The notes under the pieces were generated by a model, which made no database searches, had not been told where the DNA came from, and saw only the letters and a program-made list of their open reading frames with translations. A program made the translations under genes and the position numbers. Shown piece after piece: positions 9,266-16,937 of a DNA stretch of 64,000 nt. The stretch is from Cyclobacterium sp. (GTDB lineage: Bacteria; Bacteroidota; Bacteroidia; Cytophagales; Cyclobacteriaceae). The stretch covers positions 124,001 to 188,000 of the forward strand of contig NZ_JABURL010000046.1 of assembly GCF_014762705.1 (NCBI RefSeq), read 5' to 3'. How positions within the stretch are numbered: the first letter of the stretch is position 1; each line of letters begins with the position of its first letter.

Positions 9266-9368
9266 TTTCTTGATTTTTTTATGGTTAACTAAAACAAATG
9301 AGCGCTCATTGTCCTCCATACGAGACAAGGTCCCGGAATGCTACAGCCCTACCACGAAAAATTTCTTT

Positions 9369-10217
9369 CTATTCTCTGTACTTAAAAAAAACACCACTGA
9401 CTGAGGTCATTACCGTCACCAAAAAAAACAAAAGGCTAAATGCTACCGCCACATTCTCGTTAATCCCCACATAATCGTGTGCCAATACAAATACCAATTC
9501 CCTTGCTCCCACCCCACCTATGGTCAAGGGCAGGACAGAGACGGTGCTGGACACCAGAAACACAAAAAGGTAAGGGATATACTGCTGCCCCACCCCTAAA
9601 CTCATTAGTATAAAAAAGGCACTGAAGAGTTGCAATACCTGGTTGAGAAAGGAATATCCTGTGCTGGATGGAATGGATCCCATAAATGACCTGAAAAACA
9701 AAAACATGACCAGATAAAACCCAAACGGCAGCAATACCAGGCCAAGCCATCCCAACCAATAAAACGAAAGGAAGAAGTCCAGTCGGATATTGACAAACAG
9801 CATCAACGCAAACATCAACCATAGCAATACTGCCAGGCCATTCCCCCTGTCCAGCAAAACACAATTGATTAACTGCTTTACTGGCTTTTGGTGCAACTTG
9901 TTGAGCAAATATACTTTGTAGCCATCTCCGCCAATCCCACCCGGCAGAAACAGGTTGTAAAACATACCTATGGCATAGAGCTTTAGATTCTTTGTTTCTG
10001 TTATTTGCAGACCTATGTCTTTGAAATAAATATTGAGCCTGATAGCACTGAAAACTTTTGAGACAATAAAAAAAAGCCAGGCAAGCAACAGCCATCCCAT
10101 ATGGGCCGATTGGATGACACGCCAGGTGGCTTTTGTATCAATTTTGTTAAAAACCAGATACAAGGCAGCTCCAGTTAGGAGAATCTTTAGTAAAAGTTTA
10201 ATCCTCTTTTTTACCAC
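9369..10217 (-). CDS. Flippase-like integral membrane protein (LPG synthase TM / YbhN family)
   Basis: A 282-residue protein with about seven or eight hydrophobic helices, with landmarks NLFLPGGIGGDGYKVYLL near residues 90-108 and TIGGVGARELVF in the C-terminal half, typical of the lysylphosphatidylglycerol synthase transmembrane region family (UPF0104/YbhN). Family members often sit next to polyprenyl-phosphate glycosyltransferases. Its start overlaps the end of the GT2 gene by 20 bases, indicating co-translation and a joint role in lipid-linked sugar handling. The precise substrate is unknown. Confidence 0.85.
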   Translation of the reverse strand: MVKKRIKLLLKILLTGAALYLVFNKIDTKATWRVIQSAHMGWLLLAWLFFIVSKVFSAIRLNIYFKDIGLQITETKNLKLYAIGMFYNLFLPGGIGGDGYKVYLLNKLHQKPVKQLINCVLLDRGNGLAVLLWLMFALMLFVNIRLDFFLSFYWLGWLGLVLLPFGFYLVMFLFFRSFMGSIPSSTGYSFLNQVLQLFSAFFILMSLGVGQQYIPYLFVFLVSSTVSVLPLTIGGVGARELVFVLAHDYVGINENVAVAFSLLFFLVTVMTSVSGVFFKYRE

Positions 10218-11151
10218 CTTGATGGATTGCTTTCACGGTGTAGGTTTTTTTATTTTGGGACTCAAAATAGGTCCTGACAATGATTTCGGCAACAATGCCT
10301 GTGGTGATCAATTGTATACCTCCAAGCACCAGAATAGAACCTACCAATAATATGGGCCTGCCCCAGATGTCCTCCCCCATTAATTTTTCCACCAATAAAT
10401 AAAAATTAACCAAAATTCCCAGGGCCAGCGAAAGCAAACCCAGGGTTCCAAAGATATGGATGGGCCGCTGGAAATACTTTTGAAAAAAAAGCATCAGGAT
10501 AAGGTCTGCAATTACTTTAAAGGTGCGGCTCAATCCATATTTTGATGCTCCATGTATGCGTGGATGGTGTTTGACATCCACCTCAGTCATCCTGGCGCCT
10601 TCGTGCTTGGCGAGCACTGGAATAAACCGGTGCAGTTCACCATACAAGCCCATGTTTTGGGCAATTTGTGCTTTGTATATCCTCAAGCTACAGCCATAAT
10701 CTGAAAGGTACACCTTGGTGGTATGCCTGATCAGCCAATTGGCGATTTTACTAGGCAATTTCCGAAGCACAAAACCATCCTGTCTGTTGGCCCTTCTCCC
10801 GGCCACCACATCCCAGTCTTCTTTTTTGGCCATGTCCAGCATCATGGGAATATCACTGGGATCATTCTGCAGGTCCCCATCCATGGTTACGATATACTGC
10901 CCCTTCGAATGGTCAATGCCGGCAGCAAGTGCGGTTGTCTGCCCGTAATTTTTGTTGAAAATCAAAATTTGGCTCCTTTCGTTTGTCAGGGCTTTCATTT
11001 TATCTACGGAACTATCCGTGGAGCCATCGTCTACCAGTATCAATTCGTAATCAATAGATGCCAGTGAATGATAAATTGCTTCCAGCAAAGGGGCAATATT
11101 ACCTTCTTCGTTAAAAATGGTAACAACTACAGAAATCTCAGGTTGGGCCAT
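10198..11151 (-). CDS. GT2 glycosyltransferase, polyprenyl-phosphate sugar transferase type
   Basis: A 317-residue GT2 enzyme of the DPM1/GtrB/ArnC type that moves a sugar from a nucleotide donor to a polyprenyl phosphate carrier. The GT-A domain shows VDDGSTD at 40-46 and MDGDLQNDP at 89-97 (metal and nucleotide binding). Two C-terminal hydrophobic helices near residues 235-255 and 268-292 anchor it in the inner membrane. It is the first gene of the pair with the flippase-like protein. Confidence 0.92.
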   Translation of the reverse strand: MAQPEISVVVTIFNEEGNIAPLLEAIYHSLASIDYELILVDDGSTDSSVDKMKALTNERSQILIFNKNYGQTTALAAGIDHSKGQYIVTMDGDLQNDPSDIPMMLDMAKKEDWDVVAGRRANRQDGFVLRKLPSKIANWLIRHTTKVYLSDYGCSLRIYKAQIAQNMGLYGELHRFIPVLAKHEGARMTEVDVKHHPRIHGASKYGLSRTFKVIADLILMLFFQKYFQRPIHIFGTLGLLSLALGILVNFYLLVEKLMGEDIWGRPILLVGSILVLGGIQLITTGIVAEIIVRTYFESQNKKTYTVKAIHQGGKKED

Positions 11152-11354
11152 ACTTCAAAATTTAGGCGAAAATACGTTTTTTTGGCAGCTGCAACAAATA
11201 GCACAGCCAAAACATGAACTTCATTCCTGTTTTTCGGACCTACTTTCGACCGCATCCGATATTTGTCCTGCCATTAAAATTCCCTATATTAACTGCAAAT
11301 TTAAAATGATTAAACCTTACTTTATTATTTGATCAAACCAAAAAGATAAACCTG

Positions 11355-12449
11355 ATGAACTTACATTCCCGAAGAAATGCCCTCAAAACCTTGGCGCTGG
11401 GAAGCAGCCTTGCTCTGGTAAATCCTTATGTGTTGCTGGCCCGCAAAAAGAAAGAAAAAATCGGCGTTGCTCTGGTGGGCCTGGGCTATTACAGCACCGA
11501 CCTGCTGGCCCCGGCACTTCAACAAACGGAACATTGTTACCTGGCAGGTATCGTTACCGGCACTCCCTCCAAAGCCGAAGTGTGGAAGGAGAAGTACCAG
11601 ATCCCGGAGAAAAACATCTACAACTACCAAACCTTTGACAGCATTGCGGACAATCCGGATATAGATGTGGTTTATGTGGTATTGCCCCCGTCCATGCATG
11701 CGGAATATACCATCCGGGCTGCCGAAGCAGGTAAACATGTCTGGTGCGAAAAACCCATGGCGGTTACCAGCCGGGAATGCCAGAACATGATCAATGCCTG
11801 TAAGAAAAACAAGGTACAACTGACCATAGGCTACCGGCTGCAGCATGAGCCCAACACCCAGGAATACCGGTCCATCATCCGGGAAAATAAGCTGGGCAAA
11901 GTGGAATATGTGGATTGTGCAGCAGGATACACGGAAAACAGAACGGACCACTGGAAGCAAAAGAAAGAAATGGGTGGTGGCGTAATTTATGATATGGGGG
12001 TTTATTCCATACAGGGAGCCCGTATGGGAACAGATATGGAGCCCATAGCGGTAGTATCGGCCAAAGCCATTTCTACCCGACCGGAAATTTACAAGGATGG
12101 TTTAGCGGATGTAGTAGAAGCCAAACTGGAGTTTCCCGGGAAAATTTATGCGGATATCAAAACCAGTTTTGCCGAGAACATCAATTACCTGACAGTGGAA
12201 TGTGAGCAGGGTAACATAGAAATGAAACCTTACTCTGCCTATGCGGGGGTGAAGGGAAAAAGCCCCCTGGGAGAAATCAACCACCCCTATCAGGTACCCT
12301 GGCAACAGGCCAATCAAATGGACGACGATGCACTGGCCATTCTTGAAAACAAGCCACCACTGGTGCCCGGAGAAGAGGGCTTACGGGACATTGAAGTCGT
12401 AGAAGCCATTTTGAAATCGGCAGAATCCGGCAAAAGGGTGAAAATTTAA
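11355..12449 (+). CDS. Gfo/Idh/MocA-family oxidoreductase with Tat-like signal
   Basis: A 364-residue NAD(P)-dependent sugar oxidoreductase type. The N-terminus has SRRNALKTLALG followed by a hydrophobic stretch, a twin-arginine-like export signal. The Rossmann motif VALVGLGYYS spans 38-47, and the family catalytic motif EKP is at residues 132-134 in WCEKPMAV. Related Bacteroidota proteins are periplasmic and act on glycans or sugar derivatives. The substrate is not deducible. It is followed by a strong terminator at 12460-12500. Confidence 0.9.
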   Translation: MNLHSRRNALKTLALGSSLALVNPYVLLARKKKEKIGVALVGLGYYSTDLLAPALQQTEHCYLAGIVTGTPSKAEVWKEKYQIPEKNIYNYQTFDSIADNPDIDVVYVVLPPSMHAEYTIRAAEAGKHVWCEKPMAVTSRECQNMINACKKNKVQLTIGYRLQHEPNTQEYRSIIRENKLGKVEYVDCAAGYTENRTDHWKQKKEMGGGVIYDMGVYSIQGARMGTDMEPIAVVSAKAISTRPEIYKDGLADVVEAKLEFPGKIYADIKTSFAENINYLTVECEQGNIEMKPYSAYAGVKGKSPLGEINHPYQVPWQQANQMDDDALAILENKPPLVPGEEGLRDIEVVEAILKSAESGKRVKI

Positions 12450-12459
12450 ATTGTCATTT

Positions 12460-12500
12460 ACTTTTGGGAAGAAAAATCTTCCCAAAAGTTTAAATTTTTT
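12460..12500 (+). terminator. Terminator after the oxidoreductase gene
   Basis: A 12-bp perfect stem, ACTTTTGGGAAG at 12460-12471 with its complement at 12478-12489, a six-base loop, then TTAAATTTTTT. Confidence 0.9.
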
Positions 12501-12507
12501 AATTTTG
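12500..12507 (+). promoter_or_regulatory. Putative -7 box for the ArnT-like gene
   Basis: TAATTTTG fits TAnnTTTG and lies 20 bases before the ATG at 12528, overlapping the end of the preceding terminator. No good -33 box is visible because the terminator stem occupies that position. Confidence 0.45.
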
Positions 12508-12527
12508 CGCATGCCAATTTTTACTCC

Positions 12528-14192
12528 ATGACCTTACTCCAAAAATGGATCCAGGGCTATCAACTGCCCACAGTAGCCTTCCTGTTATTGATAGGTCCTT
12601 TTGCCCTGGACTTCCACCTGCACTACCCGGATGAAATGTACTATACGGATGCCGCCATCCGGATGATGCAAAACGGAGACTTCCTTACCACCTATCTGGG
12701 CGATGGGATGCTGCGCTTCAAGAAACCCATTCTTACCTATTGGTTTGTGCTTGCCGGTTTCAATGTCTTTGGGGTTTCTGCTCTGGGCTCGCGGATATTT
12801 TTCCTTCTGGCCGGAGCAGCCATCATCCCACTGGTCTATCAGATTGCCCGTCTGAGTAGTACAAATAAAAAACTTCCACTATGGTCTGCCTGGATAGCCG
12901 CAACCCATCCGGTAGTTATATTTAGCAGTACCCGCTCCATACCGGATATCTTATTGTCGCTTTTCATGACCTTCGCCGCTTTGGGAGTCGCTGGATTAAT
13001 TCGCTATGGGAAAGACGCCCCAAAAAAGTACCTCTGGATGCTTTATCTGGGGATAGGTCTGGCTTTTGAAGTTAAGGGACTCCCCGCTGCAGCCCTGGGG
13101 TTGATTGCCATAGGTTACTTATGGGTCAACCCCTGGAAACCTCTGCCTTTGAAAACTTTAATGCACATTCCTGCCATGCTGACTGGCATTTTCATTGCCT
13201 TGTTTTGGTTTGTGGCCATGTACCTTAAATTTGGCCCGGTTTACCTAAATTCTTTTTTGGAAGACCAGGTTGGTATGCGGGTAGGTAGCAGGATCTGGCT
13301 GATTGCCCGTCACTTTGTATTCGCCCTGGTGCTGATGTTGGTTTTATTTTTCCCCTGGTTCTTTTTTGGAATTAAAAAAATCAAAGCTACTTCCCTGGCT
13401 GTCTTCCATGAAAACCGGGTCTTTATAGGGTTTATCTTGGTTTGGGTATTGTCCATCATACTCATGACGGCACTGGTTTCCAAGTTTTATGAAAGGTATT
13501 TGCTCCCGGTGACTCCTCTGGCAGCCATTGGCCTGGCCTGGATATTATTGAAGAAATGGCCTGATGGCTACCCAAGGGGATGGGCCTCCTGGACCTGGTT
13601 GTTTATAGGACTCAATGCTTTGGTACTTTTAGTCGCATTGTTTGCCAACATTGAACTTGGCAGTCCTGCCTGGGTTTTTGGCCAATGGGTGGCAGGGCTG
13701 CTGATAGTTTTGATGCTGGTCAGAGGGGCCCTTAAAGGCCGTCAGCCAATGGTGCTGCAAGGAATATCCATTTTATTGATTTTCTTTAATCTATCCCTGC
13801 TCTCTCATCCTTTGTCTATCCCTCATCAGGGACGGCAAATCAGTACTTTTCTGGAAAAAAACCCTATTCCTGATGGAAGTCACATTGCCTTTTTGGGACA
13901 TGTCCATTATGGCAGTAAAATAAGAATCGGCCTGGGCAAAGAGCAGCAAGTGAAAACCTTTAGCAGGCTGGAAGATATTCCTGACAGCTATCCATACATT
14001 ATCTGTGACCAAACTAACAAAGAAAGGCTTCCGGCGGATGGCTACCGCATTCAACTTGCCAGTTTGAATTGGGACCCCAAATATGTGGACAAGATGATTG
14101 CAGCCATTCTGAGCGGTGAAACTGAGGCGGAAAAATTAAGATGGGGAAAAAAATATTATTGGGCAGAAAAAATAAAGCGGCCGGTAAACTGA
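12528..14192 (+). CDS. ArnT-like glycosyltransferase (GT-C / PMT superfamily)
   Basis: A 554-residue integral membrane protein with about a dozen hydrophobic helices and a soluble C-terminal part. The first periplasmic loop carries HYPDEMYYTDAAIRMM and RFKKPILTYWF, the layout of ArnT and related GT83 enzymes, where the Asp-Glu pair is catalytic. Such enzymes transfer a sugar from a polyprenyl-phosphate donor to lipid A, protein or other acceptors at the outer face of the inner membrane. The nearby GT2/flippase pair could supply the donor, although they are transcribed in the opposite direction. Confidence 0.85.
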   Translation: MTLLQKWIQGYQLPTVAFLLLIGPFALDFHLHYPDEMYYTDAAIRMMQNGDFLTTYLGDGMLRFKKPILTYWFVLAGFNVFGVSALGSRIFFLLAGAAIIPLVYQIARLSSTNKKLPLWSAWIAATHPVVIFSSTRSIPDILLSLFMTFAALGVAGLIRYGKDAPKKYLWMLYLGIGLAFEVKGLPAAALGLIAIGYLWVNPWKPLPLKTLMHIPAMLTGIFIALFWFVAMYLKFGPVYLNSFLEDQVGMRVGSRIWLIARHFVFALVLMLVLFFPWFFFGIKKIKATSLAVFHENRVFIGFILVWVLSIILMTALVSKFYERYLLPVTPLAAIGLAWILLKKWPDGYPRGWASWTWLFIGLNALVLLVALFANIELGSPAWVFGQWVAGLLIVLMLVRGALKGRQPMVLQGISILLIFFNLSLLSHPLSIPHQGRQISTFLEKNPIPDGSHIAFLGHVHYGSKIRIGLGKEQQVKTFSRLEDIPDSYPYIICDQTNKERLPADGYRIQLASLNWDPKYVDKMIAAILSGETEAEKLRWGKKYYWAEKIKRPVN

Positions 14193-14220
14193 GTCAAGAA
14201 ATGTACTAAGCTCAATAGCA

Positions 14221-14251
14221 TTAAAAAAAGCTGCCCTGGGGCAGCTTTTAA
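14221..14251. terminator. Bidirectional terminator between ArnT-like gene and hpf
   Basis: AAAAGCTGCC and GGCAGCTTTT form a stem with a CTGG-like loop, with A-run on the left and T-run on the right, so it can serve both converging genes. Confidence 0.85.
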
Positions 14252-14271
14252 GGTATTACAAAAGTCTGTTG

Positions 14272-14586
14272 CTATTGCTTGGCCAGCACGAGTTTTTCCT
14301 TGTATTTTTTTATCTGCCTTCGCAATGCCTCAATGGCATCATCTGCAGCTGCTTCAAAGGAGTCGTTCTGACTTTTCGCAAAAAGTTGTTTTCCGGGTAC
14401 ATTCAGTTTGATTTCCACGATTTTATTCTCACTTCTGTCATTTTTATCCAGCCTCATAAAAACCTCTCCGTCAATGATCTGATCATAGTAGGTATCCAGT
14501 TTATCAGCCTTCTTCTGGATAAAGTTGATCAATTTCTGATCGGCGTCGAAATGAATTGAATGCATTTGTAATTTCATAGTAATCAA
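14272..14586 (-). CDS. hpf: Ribosome hibernation promoting factor (HPF/RaiA family)
   Basis: A 104-residue short-type HPF, which binds the 30S decoding region and inactivates ribosomes in stationary phase. Features are the start MKLQMHSIHFDADQKLINFI, the middle VEIKLNVPGKQLFAK and the Lys-rich C-terminal helix ALRRQIKKYKEKL. There is no long-form dimerisation domain. Start is ambiguous between ATG at 14586 and ATG at 14577. It is followed by a shared terminator; the xerC gene lies 22 bases upstream on the same strand, so the two may be co-transcribed. Confidence 0.93.
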   Translation of the reverse strand: MITMKLQMHSIHFDADQKLINFIQKKADKLDTYYDQIIDGEVFMRLDKNDRSENKIVEIKLNVPGKQLFAKSQNDSFEAAADDAIEALRRQIKKYKEKLVLAKQ

Positions 14587-14608
14587 TGTTTAAAAGTTTG
14601 ACTTTTAT

Positions 14609-15493
14609 TTACGCTTTAGGATGTGCCTGTTCATACACAGCCTTAAGTTTCTCGATAGAATTATGGGTGTAAACCTGGGTAGCGGCAAGACTTGAATGAC
14701 CCAAAAGATCTTTGACCGCATTGAGGTCAGCTCCTTTATTAAGCAAATGGGTAGCAAAAGTATGTCTCATTAAATGGGGACTCTTTTTGGTGGTCTGAAC
14801 AAAAATTTCAAGGTATTTCCTGACAATCCGGTAAATCATCATGGGATAAGCTGCTTCCCTGTTTAATTTAACGATAAAATAATCATTTCCGTCTATTAAT
14901 GAAAATGTTTCTTCAAATACTTTTTTATATGAAATAATATTTTTTTGAAGGCCTGTTGAAATCGGAATGATTCGGTATTTTTTCCCTTTTCCCAATACTT
15001 TTAATTGGGCATTTACCAGGTCCACAGCAGCCCAGCGTAAACCGATTAATTCTGACAATCGCATTCCAGTGAGGTAAAGGATCTCCATGACCATGCGGTC
15101 TCTTTGCCCATCAAAATCGGACTCGAAATTGGCTTCCCGGAGTAGATCCTGCATCTCCTTTTCCTGTATAAAAGCTGGAAGTTTCCTGCCCTCTTTAAGG
15201 GATTGGATCTTAAAAGTCGGGTCCCTGCTGATTATTTCGGATTTCAATAAAAATTTATAAAAAGACCGCAATGTGGCCATTTTACGGTTAACCGTGGCTA
15301 CCGAATGCCCTTCTTCAATCAGGTCTACCATCCAGGCTCTTATTTCAGCGTGGCTGGCTTCCTCTGCCTGTTCCATTTCAAAAGCAGTGCGGAGGAAATC
15401 CATAAAGGTTTCCAGATCTCTTTTGTAGGCCAATACCGTATGTGGACTGGCCCTTTTTTCGTTTTCCAGGAAGCTTATAAATGAAAAAAGCAT
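14609..15493 (-). CDS. xerC: Tyrosine recombinase XerC
   Basis: A 294-residue site-specific recombinase of the type that resolves chromosome dimers at dif. The full catalytic set is present: Arg145, Lys169, His240, Arg243, His266 and the nucleophile Tyr275 (HLMRHTFATHLL and LGHSSLAATQVYTH). The N-terminal SAM-like DNA-binding domain spans about 1-90. The setting, rpsU-xerC-hpf, is a common chromosomal arrangement in Bacteroidota, so I read it as the housekeeping enzyme and not as the integrase of the island at 27.5-40.1 kb. Confidence 0.94.
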   Translation of the reverse strand: MLFSFISFLENEKRASPHTVLAYKRDLETFMDFLRTAFEMEQAEEASHAEIRAWMVDLIEEGHSVATVNRKMATLRSFYKFLLKSEIISRDPTFKIQSLKEGRKLPAFIQEKEMQDLLREANFESDFDGQRDRMVMEILYLTGMRLSELIGLRWAAVDLVNAQLKVLGKGKKYRIIPISTGLQKNIISYKKVFEETFSLIDGNDYFIVKLNREAAYPMMIYRIVRKYLEIFVQTTKKSPHLMRHTFATHLLNKGADLNAVKDLLGHSSLAATQVYTHNSIEKLKAVYEQAHPKA

Positions 15494-15549
15494 ATCGGTG
15501 ATTTAATACACCAATATGCTCATTACTTTTATGAAAAAGAAAGGATTTG

Positions 15550-15744
15550 TTATTTTCCTTCCTGTTCCTGCATCCTTTGTTTGTAAGCGGCTTTTATCAC
15601 TTCCGTTCTCCTTGTAATAGAAGGCTTTTCGAAATGCTGCCTGCTTCTCAATTCCCGGATGACTCCGGTCTTGTCAAACTTCTTCTTGAAACGCTTCAGC
15701 GCCTTTTCAATTGATTCGTTCTCTTTTACGTTAACTACGATCAT
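15550..15744 (-). CDS. rpsU: Ribosomal protein S21 (bS21)
   Basis: A 64-residue small-subunit protein (MIVVNVKENESIEKALKRFK and a basic C-terminus). I place the start at the ATG at 15744: an upstream in-frame GTG at 15753 lies inside the ribosome binding site. In Bacteroidota, bS21 with bS6 and bS18 holds the 16S rRNA 3' tail so that most mRNAs do not use Shine-Dalgarno pairing. rpsU is followed by xerC and hpf on the same strand. Confidence 0.97.
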   Translation of the reverse strand: MIVVNVKENESIEKALKRFKKKFDKTGVIRELRSRQHFEKPSITRRTEVIKAAYKQRMQEQEGK

Positions 15745-15750
15745 ATAATA

Positions 15751-15760
15751 CACCTCCTTT
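15751..15760 (-). promoter_or_regulatory. Near-perfect Shine-Dalgarno sequence of rpsU
   Basis: Minus-strand AAAGGAGGTG, six bases before the ATG at 15744, complements almost the whole anti-Shine-Dalgarno core. Other genes here have A-rich leaders without such a site. Published work on Bacteroidota ribosomes proposes autoregulation: ribosomes lacking bS21 expose the 16S tail and translate rpsU well. Confidence 0.9.
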
Positions 15761-15888
15761 CAGCCTGCAAAGTTAAATAAAGTAAATGATAATAAAAAGG
15801 ATTCCTGTCTCAATAAGCCTCCAGCGATTGATCTATAACATTTACCATTTTTTCATTCCGTTTATTTTCCAGCATATGGATTAAACTT

Positions 15889-15896
15889 TATCTTTG
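15889..15896 (+). promoter_or_regulatory. -7 box immediately upstream of galE
   Basis: TATCTTTG matches TAnnTTTG and ends three bases before the galE ATG at 15900. The -33 region has TTTT at 15865-15868. Initiation at the usual distance would fall at or very near the A of the ATG, giving a leaderless or almost leaderless mRNA. Confidence 0.6.
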
Positions 15897-15899
15897 GTC

Positions 15900-16925
15900 A
15901 TGGAAAAAATTTTAATCACCGGGGGGGCAGGATATATCGGTTCCCATACCGCCGTAGCCTTGTACGAGGCTGGATACCAACCCATCATCATTGATGATTT
16001 TTCAAATTCTGAAAAAAGTGCCCTGGACGGCCTGAAAAAAATCACCGGAAAAGAAACCCCTTGCTATGAAGGGGATTGCAATGATGTTATCCTGATGGAC
16101 AAAATATTCACCGAAAATCAGTTATCCGGTGTAATCCATTTTGCCGCTTTTAAAGCCGTGGGAGAAAGCACCCAATTGCCCATAAAATATTACAAAAACA
16201 ACATCAATTCCTTGCTGGTTCTTTTGGAGACCATGGAAAAGCATGGGGTAGAAAACCTGGTTTTTTCATCGTCCTGCACGGTATATGGACAACCTGACCA
16301 GCTCCCGGTCAAGGAAATTACTCCAAGAAAAGATGCGGAAAGCCCCTATGGCAATACCAAAAAAATCTGTGAGGATATTTTATCCGACCAGGTGAAAAGT
16401 AAGGCCAGGCTTTCGGCCATTGCCTTACGTTATTTTAATCCCATCGGAGCTCATGCATCTTCACATATTGGGGAGTTGCCCATTGGGGTGCCTTCCAATC
16501 TGGTTCCTTTCGTCACCCAAACGGGAGCTGGTATACGTAAAGAATTGACTGTTTTCGGAAATGATTATGATACTCCTGACGGAACCTGCGTCCGGGACTA
16601 TATTCACGTGATGGATCTGGCTGAGGCCCATGTTAAGGCCATTACTTACCTTAAGGATAAAAAATCTCCTTTTTATGATTGGTTTAACGTAGGGACAGGA
16701 AAAGGAAATACCGTTCTGGAAGTGATCGAGACCTTCGAAAAGGTAAGTGGCAAACCACTAAACTACACCGTAGGCCCCAGAAGACCCGGAGATGTGGTAA
16801 AGGTCTGGGCAGACACTGAAAAAATCAACCATGAATTGGGCTGGACTGCCCGCTTCAATCTGGAAGATGCCCTCAGAGACAGCTGGAACTGGCAGTTGAA
16901 TTTATCCGGCAATTCCTCATCATAA
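15900..16925 (+). CDS. galE: UDP-glucose 4-epimerase
   Basis: Interconverts UDP-glucose and UDP-galactose in the cytoplasm using bound NAD. A 341-residue extended SDR: GGAGYIGS at 8-15 binds NAD, Ser124 in SSSCTVYG, and Tyr150 and Lys154 in YGNTK form the catalytic set. The frame runs two codons further up to a TTG, but the ATG at 15900 gives the canonical N-terminus MEKILITGG. It is followed 12 bases later by the GH92 glycosidase gene, suggesting co-transcription. Confidence 0.97.
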   Translation: MEKILITGGAGYIGSHTAVALYEAGYQPIIIDDFSNSEKSALDGLKKITGKETPCYEGDCNDVILMDKIFTENQLSGVIHFAAFKAVGESTQLPIKYYKNNINSLLVLLETMEKHGVENLVFSSSCTVYGQPDQLPVKEITPRKDAESPYGNTKKICEDILSDQVKSKARLSAIALRYFNPIGAHASSHIGELPIGVPSNLVPFVTQTGAGIRKELTVFGNDYDTPDGTCVRDYIHVMDLAEAHVKAITYLKDKKSPFYDWFNVGTGKGNTVLEVIETFEKVSGKPLNYTVGPRRPGDVVKVWADTEKINHELGWTARFNLEDALRDSWNWQLNLSGNSSS

Positions 16926-16937
16926 AATTTGAACAAC

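Noticed and set aside
14609..15493. Tyrosine recombinase as the integrase of the tRNA-Ser island
   Set aside because: It is 12 kb outside the island, in the conserved rpsU-xerC-hpf setting, so it is the housekeeping XerC.
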